This document shows positions 1 through 11,259 of a stretch of 64,000 nt of DNA, piece after piece. The stretch's first letter is position 1. Every line of letters starts with the position of its first letter. The position numbers and the translations under genes are program-made. The notes beneath the pieces were generated by a model. It ran no database searches. It worked only from the letters and a program-made list of their open reading frames with translations, and was not told the DNA's origin. The DNA comes from Rathayibacter sp. VKM Ac-2760 (GTDB taxonomy: Bacteria; Actinomycetota; Actinomycetes; Actinomycetales; Microbacteriaceae), in assembly GCF_009834185.1 (NCBI RefSeq), contig NZ_CP047173.1, forward strand, positions 682,001 through 746,000, read 5' to 3'.

Positions 1-57
1 CTCGGCCGGCACCCTTCGCCGAGCGGCCGCTCCGGGCCCGCTCCCGGCCCGGCCGGG

Positions 58-63
58 TAGGAT
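58..63 (+). promoter_or_regulatory. -10 box TAGGAT, leaderless start
   Basis: TAGGAT ends 7 nt before the ATG at 71, so transcription would start at or next to the start codon. There is no Shine-Dalgarno sequence. The same layout recurs across this window. Confidence 0.5.
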
Positions 64-70
64 CGCCCCC

Positions 71-253
71 ATGGACTGGGAGCTGTGGAATCAAGGACTG
101 TGGGCACTCGTGCCGACCGTCACCATCGGGCTCCTCTTCTGGTTCATCATGCGCGCGCTGATCCGCTCCGATCGCAACGAGCGCCGCGCCTACGACCGCA
201 TCGAGGCGCAGGAGCGGGCCCGCCGCGGTCTGCCCCCGCGCGACGCGGCGTAG
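71..253 (+). CDS. small single-span membrane protein
   Basis: Unrecognised 60-residue protein. Residues about 12-32 form one hydrophobic segment (LVPTVTIGLLFWFIMRALI) followed by a strongly charged, Arg/Glu-rich tail, so it is probably an inner-membrane protein with a cytoplasmic C-terminus. It lies 8 bp upstream of the cardiolipin synthase gene on the same strand and is probably co-transcribed with it. The start is supported by the -10 box just upstream rather than by a ribosome binding site. Its function is unknown; a role near the phospholipid synthase would be inference from position only. Confidence 0.7.
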   Translation: MDWELWNQGLWALVPTVTIGLLFWFIMRALIRSDRNERRAYDRIEAQERARRGLPPRDAA

Positions 254-261
254 AGCCGACG

Positions 262-1737
262 GTGAACGCCCCCGACTGGTCGCTCATCCTCGCGGTCGGC
301 GCGATCGTCGTGGAGCTCGTCGTCCGCGTGATCGCGGTGATCGTCGTGCCGCGCAACCGCCGCCCGACCACCGGCCTCGCCTGGCTGATGGCGATCTTCC
401 TGATCCCCTACGTCGGCATCCTGCTCTTCCTCTTCATCGGGAGCTACCGGCTGCCCCGCAAGCGGCGGCGCAAGCAGGAGGAGATTAACCGCTTCATCCT
501 GGAGTCGACGGAGGGCATCGACCGGGTCGCGCGCAACCACCCGTGGCCGCTCTGGCTCGAGTCCGTCGTCACCCTCAACCGCAACCTCGGCGCGATGCCC
601 CTGGTCGGCGGCAACGACGCCCGCCTGCAGGGCGACTACGAGGAGACCATCCGGGCGATGGCCGACGAGATCGATCGCGCCCGCCGCTACGTGCACTGCG
701 AGTTCTACATCCTCGCCGCCGACGCGACGACGGCACCGTTCTTCGACGCGCTCGACCGCGCCGCCGCCCGGGGCGTGACGGTGCGGATCCTGCTCGACCA
801 CATCGCCTCGATCCGGGTCCCCGGCTACTACACGGGCACGCACCGCCGGCTCCGCGCGCTCGAGCGGGCCGGTGCCCGCTGGTCGTACATGCTGCCCGTG
901 CGGCCGTGGCTCGGTCAGTACCAGCGGCCGGACCTGCGCAACCACCGCAAGCTGCTGATCGTCGACGGCAACGCCGCCTTCATGGGCTCGCAGAACGTGG
1001 TCGACTCCAGCTACAACAAGCGCGGCAACATCCGCCGCGGCCTGCACTGGCACGACCTGATGGTGCGCCTGGAGGGGCCGGTGGTGCAGGGCATCAACGC
1101 CATCTTCATCACGGACTGGTACAGCGAGACCGACGAGCTGCTGCTGCGCGAGTCGGAGCCGATGGAGGCGCTGCAGCAGCGCGACACCATCGACTGCCAG
1201 GTGGTGCCGAGCGGTCCCGGGTTCGACGGTGAGAACAACCTCCGCCTCTTCCTCGCCCTGCTCTACTCGGCGCAGAAGTCGATCATCATCACGAGCCCCT
1301 ACTTCGTGCCGGACGAGGCGATGCTCTACGCGATCACGACCGCGACCCGCCGCGGCGTGCACGTGGAGCTGTTCGTCTCCGAGATCGGCGACCAGGCCGT
1401 GGTCTACCACGCGCAGCGGTCCTACTACGAGACGCTGCTCACCGCGGGCGTGCGGATCTGGATGTACCGCAAGCCGACCATCCTGCACGCGAAGCACTTC
1501 ACCATCGACGACGACGTCGCCGTGATCGGCTCGAGCAACATGGACATGCGCTCGTTCACCCTCAACCTCGAGGTGTCCCTGATGGTGCGCGGCTCCGAGT
1601 TCGTCGAGGACCTGCGCCAGGTGCAGCAGGACTACCGCGAGCGCTCCCGCGAGCTGACCCTCCGCGAATGGCGGCAGCAGCCGCTGCGCTCGACGATCCT
1701 CGACAATCTCGCGAGGCTCACCTCGGCCCTCCAATAG
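262..1737 (+). CDS. cls: cardiolipin synthase (phospholipase D family)
   Basis: 491-residue membrane enzyme that joins phosphatidyl groups to make cardiolipin. Two N-terminal membrane spans (about residues 5-30 and 40-60, a PLDc_N segment) precede two PLD domains. Each carries an HKD motif, HRKLLIVD near residue 228 and HAKHFTIDD near 409, each followed by a GS pair (GSQN, GSSN), as required for the catalytic His-Lys-Asp chemistry. The GTG at 262 is chosen because residues encoded upstream in this frame are Arg-rich and overlap the preceding gene. Length and order match bacterial ClsA-type synthases. The exact lipid product cannot be read from sequence. Confidence 0.93.
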   Translation: MNAPDWSLILAVGAIVVELVVRVIAVIVVPRNRRPTTGLAWLMAIFLIPYVGILLFLFIGSYRLPRKRRRKQEEINRFILESTEGIDRVARNHPWPLWLESVVTLNRNLGAMPLVGGNDARLQGDYEETIRAMADEIDRARRYVHCEFYILAADATTAPFFDALDRAAARGVTVRILLDHIASIRVPGYYTGTHRRLRALERAGARWSYMLPVRPWLGQYQRPDLRNHRKLLIVDGNAAFMGSQNVVDSSYNKRGNIRRGLHWHDLMVRLEGPVVQGINAIFITDWYSETDELLLRESEPMEALQQRDTIDCQVVPSGPGFDGENNLRLFLALLYSAQKSIIITSPYFVPDEAMLYAITTATRRGVHVELFVSEIGDQAVVYHAQRSYYETLLTAGVRIWMYRKPTILHAKHFTIDDDVAVIGSSNMDMRSFTLNLEVSLMVRGSEFVEDLRQVQQDYRERSRELTLREWRQQPLRSTILDNLARLTSALQ

Positions 1738-1787
1738 GGGTCAGACCCCCTCCTGTGGATGGTGAGCGAACTTCCCTCATCTTTTGC

Positions 1788-1793
1788 TACGCT
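1788..1793 (+). promoter_or_regulatory. -10 box TACGCT upstream of the AraC gene
   Basis: TACGCT lies in the short AT-richer stretch after cls, about 50 nt before the GTG at 1845. Transcription would begin near 1800, giving a leader of about 45 nt. No clear -35 is seen. Confidence 0.35.
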
Positions 1794-1844
1794 CCGAAGG
1801 CGAGCGTTCCTCGACGCCCGCTCCTCTCGAACGGAGTCGCCACC

Positions 1845-2807
1845 GTGTCCTCACGCCCCGATCATCTCAACCCGCTATGCGTCCCCCTCAGCGCGGGCGC
1901 CCGCGTCGTGCGGCTCCGCGGGGCCGAGGGCGTCACCGCGCTCCGGCGCTCCGCCGACGTCTCGGTGTCCACGTCCCTGGGCTTCCGGATGGACCTGGCC
2001 GTCGCGGCGACCGAGCGGGTGCGGGTGCTGCAGGTCGTGACGTCGCCGTTCGCGGTCCGCTGGCCCGGTCCGAACACGCCGGAGGGCGCCACCGTGTTCG
2101 TGCTGCCGATGGAGGGGGTGCTCGACGTCGACACGCCGGACGGATCGCTCTCGGTGGACGACGGCGTGCTCGCCCTCTCCACCGACACGTCGGTCGTCCT
2201 CCGATCGTTCCAGCCCGTCCGCTTCCTCCTCCTCTGCGCCGAGAGCGCGGTGCCGGAGCGCCGCCGGACCGAGCCGGTGCGCCTGCTCCCCGCCTCGTCG
2301 ATGACGGCGACCGCGCGGACCGTGCTGCGGGCCTTCCTCGCCGAGCTCGACGCCGATCACCCGGTGCAGTCGGAGTACCTCGAGGGCACCGTCCTGCGGC
2401 TGGCCCGCCTGCTCGGCTCGGAGCGGGAGGAGGGCTCACGCGAGCGCCTCGGTCTGCACGAGATGGTCGAGGCGGCCCTCCAGGTCATCCAGGCCGACTA
2501 CAGCGACCCGGCGCTCGATCCCGGCACGGTGGCGCGGCGCTGCCGGGTCAGCCTGCGCACGCTCCAGCGCGCGGTCGCCGACGAGCGCGGGTCGACCCTT
2601 CGCAAGCTGATCTCCGACGTGCGCACCGAGAACGCCCTGCGGCTCGTCGGCGTGCCCGACGCGTCCGTGCTGCCGCTCAGCGACATCGCCCGGCGCTCCG
2701 GCTTCTCCTCGCCCGAGCGGCTGCGGCGGGCCATCGCCACCGAGACCGGTCTCTCGCCCAGCGAGTACCGCCGCCGGCTGATCGGCGAGGACCTCGCGGT
2801 GGGCTGA
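1845..2807 (+). CDS. AraC family transcriptional regulator
   Basis: 320-residue DNA-binding regulator. The N-terminal part (about 1-200) is a cupin-like sensor segment of the AraC_binding_2 type, and the last 100 residues form the double helix-turn-helix: first helix pair around VARRCRVSLRTLQRAV near residue 230, second around LSDIARRSGFSSPERLRRA, ending in the usual GLSPSEYRRRL. The GTG start has a GGAG 8 nt upstream. It sits alone between cls and the NADH dehydrogenase gene, so its ligand and targets cannot be inferred from context. Confidence 0.85.
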   Translation: MSSRPDHLNPLCVPLSAGARVVRLRGAEGVTALRRSADVSVSTSLGFRMDLAVAATERVRVLQVVTSPFAVRWPGPNTPEGATVFVLPMEGVLDVDTPDGSLSVDDGVLALSTDTSVVLRSFQPVRFLLLCAESAVPERRRTEPVRLLPASSMTATARTVLRAFLAELDADHPVQSEYLEGTVLRLARLLGSEREEGSRERLGLHEMVEAALQVIQADYSDPALDPGTVARRCRVSLRTLQRAVADERGSTLRKLISDVRTENALRLVGVPDASVLPLSDIARRSGFSSPERLRRAIATETGLSPSEYRRRLIGEDLAVG

Positions 2808-2867
2808 GCTCCGGTGACGACTCGCCGCGCCGCGCGCAAGGCCCTGGTCCGCCCGCCGACCCCGGCG

Positions 2868-2873
2868 TAGCGT
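2868..2873 (+). promoter_or_regulatory. -10 box TAGCGT for NDH-2 gene
   Basis: TAGCGT with a weak CTGGTC 18 nt upstream (2844-2849). The leader to the ATG at 2939 would be about 60 nt and carries an AGAAGGAG ribosome binding site. Confidence 0.4.
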
Positions 2874-2938
2874 CGGAACGTCCTCAGCACGGTGCGGGCC
2901 ACCGGTCCTCGCGGATCGGTGCTTCAGAAGGAGACCTC

Positions 2939-4324
2939 ATGGCGGCGAGCGGAACGACGCGCATCCTCATCCTCGGCGGCGGCTACGTCGGCCTCTACAC
3001 GGCTTGGGGGCTCGAGAAGCTCCGCGGTACGACGCCGATCGACGTCACCGTCGTCGAGCCGAACCCCTACATGACCTATCAGCCGCTCCTTCCGGAGGTG
3101 GCCGGCGGGCACGTCCAGCCCCGCCACGTCACGGTCCCGCTGGTGCAGGCGCTGAAGCGCACCCGGGTCGTCCGCGGCGCGATCACCGGCGTGAGCCTGG
3201 CCGACCGCTCGGCGAGCGTCGCGGCGATCGACGGCTCCACCCGCACGCTGCCGTTCGATCACGTCGTCTTCGCGCTCGGAGCGGTGACCCGCACCTTCCC
3301 GACCCCGGGCCTCGCCGAGAACGCCATCGGCTTCAAGACGGTCGAGGAGGCGGCCCACCTGCGCGACCGGGTCATCGAGAACGTCGCGAAGGCCGCCCTG
3401 ACGACCGATCCGGCGGAGCGCCGTCGGCTGCTCACCTTCGTCTTCGTCGGCGGCGGCTACACCGGTGTCGAGGCGCTGAGCGAGCTGCTCGACCTCAGCC
3501 GCCGGGCCCTCGCCGAGCAGCCGTCGCTGTCGATGGGCGACGTCACCTGGCACCTCGTCGAGGCGCTCGACCGCGTCGCCCCGGAGGTCGGCCCCGAGCT
3601 CTCGGTCTGGACGCTCGGTCACCTCCGCGAGCGCGGCGTGCACGTGCACCTGAAGACGACGATGCCCTCCTGCGAGGACGGCGTCGTCGAGCTCTCCAGC
3701 GGCGAGCGCATCCCCGCCGCGACCATCGTCTGGACCGCCGGCGTCAAGCCGAACCCGATCCTCGACGCCACCGATGCGCCGCGGGGTCCGAGGGGCCACG
3801 TGATGGCCGACGCGCGGCTGCGGGTGATCACGGAGGACGGCGAGCCGGTCGGCGGGGCCTGGGCCGCGGGCGACGGCGCGCAGATCCCCGACCTCACCGC
3901 CGCGAAGCAGCCGGCCTACTACCCGCCGAACGCGCAGAACGCCGTCCGGCAGGCGAAGCTCCTGGCACGGAACATCATCGCCGACATCACCGGCGGCCCG
4001 GTCGAGGAGTACCGCCACGTCTCCGTCGGAACGGTCGCCGAGTACGGCATCGGCAAGGGCGCCGGCGTGATCAAGGGCGTCAAGCTGCGCGGAGTGCCGG
4101 CTTGGCTCGCCCACCGGGCGTACCACGGGGCGGCGATGCCGACGCTCGATCGCAAGTGGCGCATCATCGTCGGCTGGATCGTCGACGCGGTGGCGCCGCG
4201 CGACCTGTCGCCGATGACCGCGCTGCAGGATCCGCGCCGGGCGTTCCGCGAGGCCGCCGAGGCGACGGACCGCGAGGCGGCCGAGAAGCGGGCGGCGAAG
4301 GAGAAGGCGGGCGACGCCTCCTGA
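2939..4324 (+). CDS. ndh: type II NADH dehydrogenase (NDH-2)
   Basis: 461-residue FAD-dependent single-subunit enzyme that passes electrons from NADH to quinone on the inner face of the membrane without pumping protons. The N-terminal FAD-binding motif ILGGGYVGLY is at residues about 9-18; the second Rossmann motif, VFVGGGYTGVEAL, near 167, binds NADH. A third conserved block (AAGDGAQIP) near 310 closes the FAD site. The Lys/Glu-rich C-terminus is typical of the membrane-associated tail. AGAAGGAG is 6 nt before the ATG. Other members of the pyridine nucleotide-disulfide reductase family are possible, but length and motif order fit NDH-2 well. Confidence 0.88.
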   Translation: MAASGTTRILILGGGYVGLYTAWGLEKLRGTTPIDVTVVEPNPYMTYQPLLPEVAGGHVQPRHVTVPLVQALKRTRVVRGAITGVSLADRSASVAAIDGSTRTLPFDHVVFALGAVTRTFPTPGLAENAIGFKTVEEAAHLRDRVIENVAKAALTTDPAERRRLLTFVFVGGGYTGVEALSELLDLSRRALAEQPSLSMGDVTWHLVEALDRVAPEVGPELSVWTLGHLRERGVHVHLKTTMPSCEDGVVELSSGERIPAATIVWTAGVKPNPILDATDAPRGPRGHVMADARLRVITEDGEPVGGAWAAGDGAQIPDLTAAKQPAYYPPNAQNAVRQAKLLARNIIADITGGPVEEYRHVSVGTVAEYGIGKGAGVIKGVKLRGVPAWLAHRAYHGAAMPTLDRKWRIIVGWIVDAVAPRDLSPMTALQDPRRAFREAAEATDREAAEKRAAKEKAGDAS

Positions 4325-4354
4325 GATGGAGTGGGGACCAGGCGCGGCGGCGGG

Positions 4355-5338
4355 CTAGGCGCGGCGGCGGGGCTTCAGGCGCACCGTCGGCAGCGTCGGC
4401 GCGGGCAGCGCCCGACCCGGATAGCCCTCGACCGTACCGAACGGCCCGTCGCCGTCGCCGCCGGCGATGACGTCGCTCTGCCAGCGCTCGCGCGCCACCG
4501 CGACGTCGTCGTGGCTGCGGCCGACGAAGTTCCACCACATCACCAGCTGGTCCGGGAACGGCTCGCCGCCGATCAGCACGACCCGGGCGCCCTCGTCGCC
4601 GGCCGTGAGCACGAGCGCTTCGCGGCCGGGCGCGAGATAGGCGAGGTCGGACCGGGGGACGTCGACCCCGTCCACGCCGACCGGGCCGGAATCGACCAGC
4701 ACGCCGTACTCCCACGCCGCCTCGAGCGGCAGCTCGACCCACGCGCCCGGCTCCAGGTCGAGCTGCGCGGCGACGAGCGGGGTGAAGACGCTCGCGGGCA
4801 CGGAGGCGCCGAGCAGCTCGCCGACGAAGACCTGCGCGACCGCGCCGGGCAGCTCCACCCGCACGCCGCGGTGGTGCTCGAAGAACGGGTCGCCCAGTCG
4901 CGCCTCCTCGGGCAGCGCGACCCAGAGCTGCACGCCGTGCAGAACGGGCTCGGCGCCGGTCGAGACCTCGGAGTGCGAGATGCCGCGCCCGGCGGTCATC
5001 AGATTGAGCTCGCCCGGTCGTACCAGCTGGTGGCTCCCGACACTGTCGCGGTGGTCGATCTCGCCCTCGAAGAGCCAGCTGACCGTCTGCAGTCCGGTGT
5101 GCGGGTGCGGCGGGACGTCCATCCCCGCCTCCTCGCCGAGGCGCACCGGACCGTAGTGGTCCGCGAAGCACCAGGCGCCGATCGTGGAGCGCGAGCGCTG
5201 GGGGAGGGTGCGGCGCACCTCGATCGCGCGCGGCCCGCCGAGCGGCACCAGGCGCGCCTCGAGGATCTCGACGGGCGACGTCGCGGCCGGCTCGGAGGCG
5301 ACCTCGTGCTCGTCCGGGTGCTCCTCCAGATTGCTCAT
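4355..5338 (-). CDS. pirin family protein
   Basis: 327-residue bicupin of the pirin family. The N-terminal cupin holds the metal ligands: His-x-His in PHPHTGLQ near residue 78 and His/Glu in GISHSEVS near 121, matching the iron site of known pirins. Some pirins have quercetinase activity and others modulate pyruvate dehydrogenase; neither can be assigned here. The ATG at 5338 gives the usual N-terminus; a GTG 13 codons upstream is possible but has no better signal. The gene is transcribed away from clpC and ends 31 bp from the convergent NDH-2 gene. Confidence 0.88.
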   Translation of the reverse strand: MSNLEEHPDEHEVASEPAATSPVEILEARLVPLGGPRAIEVRRTLPQRSRSTIGAWCFADHYGPVRLGEEAGMDVPPHPHTGLQTVSWLFEGEIDHRDSVGSHQLVRPGELNLMTAGRGISHSEVSTGAEPVLHGVQLWVALPEEARLGDPFFEHHRGVRVELPGAVAQVFVGELLGASVPASVFTPLVAAQLDLEPGAWVELPLEAAWEYGVLVDSGPVGVDGVDVPRSDLAYLAPGREALVLTAGDEGARVVLIGGEPFPDQLVMWWNFVGRSHDDVAVARERWQSDVIAGGDGDGPFGTVEGYPGRALPAPTLPTVRLKPRRRA

Positions 5339-5418
5339 TCCGAAACCATATGCCTCTGCATGGAAATCAGCCCTCACGCCCAGGGCGAACAGGGGGTCCG
5401 ACCGGGGGGAGCGCTTAC

Positions 5419-5424
5419 TACAGT
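5419..5424 (+). promoter_or_regulatory. -10 box TACAGT upstream of clpC
   Basis: TACAGT lies about 47 nt upstream of the clpC ATG, in the divergent region shared with the pirin gene. I see no CtsR-type repeat and no clear ClgR box. Confidence 0.4.
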
Positions 5425-5470
5425 CGAGCTATCGGAGCCCACCCCTGCGGGTTCTGTAGGGAGTGACAGC

Positions 5471-7981
<2,511 letters not shown>

Positions 7982-8004
7982 TCCGCACCGGCACCGCACG
8001 ACAG

Positions 8005-8038
8005 CGAGCCCGTCCCCTCCTCGGAGGGGGCGGGCTCG
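8005..8038. terminator. intrinsic terminator after clpC
   Basis: A 15-bp GC-rich stem (GAGCCCGTCCCCTCC against GGAGGGGGCGGGCTC, one T-G pair) with a two-base loop region begins 24 nt after the clpC stop. The following bases are not a U-run, as is usual in high-GC actinobacteria. Confidence 0.75.
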
Positions 8039-8052
8039 TCGTCGTTCGGCCG

Positions 8053-8058
8053 TAGGCT
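8053..8058 (+). promoter_or_regulatory. -10 box TAGGCT, leaderless start
   Basis: TAGGCT ends 6 nt before the ATG at 8065 and directly follows the clpC terminator. No ribosome binding site is present. Confidence 0.5.
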
Positions 8059-8064
8059 TGCCGG

Positions 8065-8574
8065 ATGGCCGAGTGGAAGTATCCGGTGCGCCGCGCGCGC
8101 ACGAGCGACGTCCCGTTCATCCAGGAGCTGAGCGAGCCGCTCGTCAACGAGCGCATCCTCCTCGGCAAGGACCGGGTGGTGCTCTACGGCGCCGTGCAGG
8201 AGTTCCGGATCGCCGAGGACGGCGAGGGGAACGCGATCGGCTGCGGTGCGCTGCACGTGATGTGGGACGACATCGCCGAGGTGCGCACTCTCGCCGTGGC
8301 GCAGAGCTGGCTGGGGCACGGAGTCGGCCACCACATCCTGGAGCGGCTCGAGAACGACGCCCGCGAGCTGGGGCTGAAGCGCCTGTTCTGCCTGACCTTC
8401 GAGGTCGGCTTCTTCGAGAAGCACGGCTACGCGCCGATCGGCGAGAAGGTCGTCGACCCCGAGGTGTACGCCGAGCTGCTGCGCTCGCCCGACGAGGGTG
8501 TCGCGGAGTTCCTCGACCTGGCCCGGGTGAAGCCGAACACGCTCGGCAACACCCGCATGCTCAAGACGCTCTGA
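8065..8574 (+). CDS. GNAT amino-acid N-acetyltransferase, ArgA-like
   Basis: 169-residue single-domain GNAT acetyltransferase. Its closest recognisable relatives are the short actinobacterial N-acetylglutamate synthases (Mycobacterium Rv2747 type), which acetylate glutamate or glutamine at the first step of arginine synthesis and lack the kinase-like domain of E. coli ArgA. Visible features are IRQL-like substrate-loop residues near 15-35, the conserved IGCGALHVMWDDIAEVRTLAV block (about 68-86) and the acetyl-CoA loop WLGHGVGHHIL near 92. CLTFEVGFFEKHGY near 117 is the typical C-terminal strand. No arg genes lie nearby, which is usual for this family. Confidence 0.8.
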   Translation: MAEWKYPVRRARTSDVPFIQELSEPLVNERILLGKDRVVLYGAVQEFRIAEDGEGNAIGCGALHVMWDDIAEVRTLAVAQSWLGHGVGHHILERLENDARELGLKRLFCLTFEVGFFEKHGYAPIGEKVVDPEVYAELLRSPDEGVAEFLDLARVKPNTLGNTRMLKTL

Positions 8575-8588
8575 CCGCTGCCGCGTCG

Positions 8589-8594
8589 TAGCCT
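8589..8594 (+). promoter_or_regulatory. -10 box TAGCCT, leaderless start
   Basis: TAGCCT ends 6 nt before the GTG at 8601, with no ribosome binding site. Confidence 0.45.
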
Positions 8595-8600
8595 GTATCG

Positions 8601-9224
8601 GTGACTCCGCCTCCCCGCCGCCTGCCCTCCCGGGTCTACCGGCGGCGCAGGGCCGGACTCCTGCTCGCCCTCCTCGTGATCGTGGCCGGCATCGCCGTCG
8701 TCGTGTCGCTGCAGCCCTGGGCGGGAGCGCGGGACGCGGCCGAGAGCGCGAGCCCGACCGCCTCCGCCCTGCCGACGCTCTACCCGACGACGGCACCGGA
8801 GGGCTCCGCGCCGGCCGACGCCGCGGCCTGCACCGCCGACACCGTGGCGGTCACCGCCGTCACCGACGCGACGAGCTACGGGCCGGACGAGGCGCCGCAG
8901 CTCTCGCTCTCGCTCGCGAACATCTCGAGCGCGGACTGCATCATCGACGCGGGGACGAGTCAGCAGGTCTTCACCATCACCAGCGGGTCCGATCCGGTCT
9001 GGACCTCGACCGACTGCCAGACCGGCGCGGCCGACCTCGAGATCCTGCTGCAGGCCGGCACCTCGGTCACGGGCAGCTCGATCACCTGGGACCGCACCCG
9101 CTCCTCGGCCGACACCTGCTCCGGCGGGCGCGAGGCGGTGGACGCGGGCGGAGCGGCCTACAACCTCTCGGTGTCGGTCGCCGGGATCCCGTCGGGATCG
9201 ACGACGCAGTTCCTGCTGCAGTAG
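8601..9224 (+). CDS. membrane-anchored extracytoplasmic protein of unknown function
   Basis: 207-residue protein. A basic N-terminus (RRLPSRVYRRRR) is followed by one membrane span at about 22-41, then a Ser/Thr/Pro/Ala-rich linker (about 50-75) and a beta-rich outer domain with four cysteines that could form two disulfides. This is the build of a signal-anchored protein exposed outside the membrane. I do not recognise the domain with confidence; the pattern resembles the DUF4232-like domains of actinobacterial surface proteins. The gene follows argA closely but has its own -10 box. Confidence 0.65.
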   Translation: MTPPPRRLPSRVYRRRRAGLLLALLVIVAGIAVVVSLQPWAGARDAAESASPTASALPTLYPTTAPEGSAPADAAACTADTVAVTAVTDATSYGPDEAPQLSLSLANISSADCIIDAGTSQQVFTITSGSDPVWTSTDCQTGAADLEILLQAGTSVTGSSITWDRTRSSADTCSGGREAVDAGGAAYNLSVSVAGIPSGSTTQFLLQ

Positions 9225-9278
9225 GGCTCGGGCGCCGCTGTCGCCCGTGAGGGGGACGTGCGGCGCGGCGGGCGCGCG

Positions 9279-9284
9279 TACGCT
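9279..9284 (+). promoter_or_regulatory. -10 box TACGCT, leaderless start
   Basis: TACGCT ends 7 nt before the ATG at 9292; no Shine-Dalgarno sequence is seen. Confidence 0.45.
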
Positions 9285-9291
9285 CGCGGAC

Positions 9292-11259
9292 ATGACGGGG
9301 ATGCTCAGCCGGATCCTGACCGCGGCGATCGCGGGAGTGCGCGCCTCCGGTGCGCGCGGAGCCGGCCGCCGATCCGGTGCGACGGCGGGGGTGCTGCTCG
9401 CGGTGGCGCTGGTGGGAGCGCCGGTCGCAGGGGCCGCCGAGGCGCTCGAGGCGGGACGCGCGGAGGCAGGGACTCCGGCCGTCGCCGCGCCGGCCGCCGG
9501 ACCGCTCGCCGCCGTGGTCGTCGGCTCTCTCGGCCGTGGCGTCGACGACTTCCGCTTCTCCCGCTACGCCGCCGACTTCGAGCTCGGTCGAGACGCGGAG
9601 GGACGCTCGACGCTGACCACCGTCGAGACCTTCGTCGCCGAGTTCCCGGCCGACCAGAACCGCGGGATGCAGCGCGCCATCCCGCTCGAGTACCGGGGCT
9701 ACCCGACCGGCGTCGACCTGGTCTCGGTGACGGACGAGGCGGGCGACCCGCGACCGGTCGACACCGAGACCGAGGACGGCTTCCTCCTCGTCACCAGCGC
9801 CGCCGACGATTTCGTCCGCGGCAGCCAGACCTACGTCTTCACCTACACGCAGCACGACGTGACGCTCCCGGCGTCGGGGACCTCGAGCGGCGAGGACGAG
9901 TTCTACTGGGACGTGAACGGCACGGCCTGGCGCCAGCCGTTCGACGAGTACGACGTGCGGCTGCGGCTCAGCCCCGGCCTGGTGGACGCCGCCACCGGGA
10001 CGGCAGCCTGCTACCGCGGGGGCGCGGGCTCGACCGACGGCTGCGCGATCGGCCGCGACGGCGCGCTCGTCACCGCGAGCGGCACCGACCTGGCGGCGGG
10101 GGAGAACGTGACCGTGGCGGTCGGCTTCAGCCCCGGCACCTTCACCCCGCGCGACGACGCCTACTTCGCCTCCGGCTGGTCCTGGGTGCAGCTGGTGTCG
10201 CTCCTCGGCCTGCTCGCGGTGCTCGTCGCGGCGATCCGCCGACGGGCGACCGTGCTACGGGACGCACCGGGGCGGCCGACGGTCGTCGCCGAGTACGAGC
10301 CGCCGGCGCAGGGGCTCTTCCTCGCGGGCGCGCTGCGCGGCAAGGCCGCGCGGGCGCCGTCCGCGGCGTTCCTCGACGCGGCGGTCCGCGGCCTCGCCCG
10401 GATCGAGGAGACGTCCTCGGGTCGGAAGCCGGGTTTCCTCCTGCGCGTGCTCGACCCGGCGACCGCGGCGCCGCGTCGTGCCGGCCGGCCGCGACCGGTG
10501 CCGGAGGACGAGCAGCGCTTCTTCGACATCGCCTTCGGCCCGTCGCCCGCGCCGGGCACCACTCGGGATCTGTCCGCGAAGGACAAGGCGTTCGGCAAGG
10601 CGGTGTCGGCGTTCCAGCTCGGTCTGACCAAGCGGCTCACCGAGGCGGGGCTCCGCAGACCCGGCACCGTGCGCGGCTCGGTGCTGCTCGTCGTGGTCGC
10701 CGTCGTCGCGGTCGTCGGCGCGGTGCTCGGCGGGGCGCTGCTGCTCACTGCGGTGCTCGGCGGCGCGCTGCCGCTGGTGCTGGTGCTGTTGGCCGTCCTC
10801 GTCGGGGCAGCGATCTGCGTGCTCGTCTCGAAGGTGCCCGTGACGGCGGAGGGCGCGGAGCTGCGCGACCACCTGCGCGGCCTCGAACTGTACCTGCGAC
10901 TGGCGGAGGCCGACCGCTTCGCGATGCTGCAGTCGCCGAAGGGCGCGGACCGGCGCAGTGCCGGGCCGGTCGAGGTGGTGGAGGTGACGGAGCGCCTCCT
11001 GCCCTGGGCGGTCCTGCTCGGGCTCGAGAAGGAGTGGGCGGCGGCGCTCGCCACCGCCTACGAGCAGACGGGGGAGTCGCCGGGCTGGTACTCGGGACCG
11101 AGCGGGTTCCAGGCGGCGGCGTTCGTCGGGAGCGTCTCGTCGTTCTCCTCATCGGCGACCAGCTTCGTCGGGTCGTCGTCGAGCTCCTCCAGCGGCGGCG
11201 CGGGCGGCGGGGGCAGCAGCGGTGGCGGCGGGGGTGGCGGCGGCGGTGGCGGCGTCTAG
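9292..11259 (+). CDS. DUF2207 family predicted membrane protein
   Basis: 655-residue membrane protein of the DUF2207 family. A signal/anchor (about 30-55) leads to an outer beta-rich DUF2207 domain (about 95-290). A membrane span follows near 295-315, then a cytoplasmic segment and a pair of spans near 465-515. The C-terminus is a Ser/Gly low-complexity tail ending in a run of glycines, which is characteristic of this family. The molecular role is not known. The ATG at 9292 is preferred over an upstream GTG because of the -10 box. Its stop codon overlaps the stop of a small convergent frame. Confidence 0.8.
   Translation: MTGMLSRILTAAIAGVRASGARGAGRRSGATAGVLLAVALVGAPVAGAAEALEAGRAEAGTPAVAAPAAGPLAAVVVGSLGRGVDDFRFSRYAADFELGRDAEGRSTLTTVETFVAEFPADQNRGMQRAIPLEYRGYPTGVDLVSVTDEAGDPRPVDTETEDGFLLVTSAADDFVRGSQTYVFTYTQHDVTLPASGTSSGEDEFYWDVNGTAWRQPFDEYDVRLRLSPGLVDAATGTAACYRGGAGSTDGCAIGRDGALVTASGTDLAAGENVTVAVGFSPGTFTPRDDAYFASGWSWVQLVSLLGLLAVLVAAIRRRATVLRDAPGRPTVVAEYEPPAQGLFLAGALRGKAARAPSAAFLDAAVRGLARIEETSSGRKPGFLLRVLDPATAAPRRAGRPRPVPEDEQRFFDIAFGPSPAPGTTRDLSAKDKAFGKAVSAFQLGLTKRLTEAGLRRPGTVRGSVLLVVVAVVAVVGAVLGGALLLTAVLGGALPLVLVLLAVLVGAAICVLVSKVPVTAEGAELRDHLRGLELYLRLAEADRFAMLQSPKGADRRSAGPVEVVEVTERLLPWAVLLGLEKEWAAALATAYEQTGESPGWYSGPSGFQAAAFVGSVSSFSSSATSFVGSSSSSSSGGAGGGGSSGGGGGGGGGGGV

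Noticed and set aside
190..1734. Long minus-strand open frame opposite cls
   Set aside because: Antisense shadow of a high-GC gene: Arg/His/Val/Asp-rich, no domains, while cls has full HKD motifs.
4331..5470. Large N-terminal extension of ClpC in the same frame
   Set aside because: It is antisense to the pirin gene and low-complexity; ClpC begins at the conserved MFERFTDRARRVV after a ribosome binding site.
5339..5470. CtsR or ClgR operator before clpC
   Set aside because: No heptad repeat or convincing ClgR palindrome could be found.
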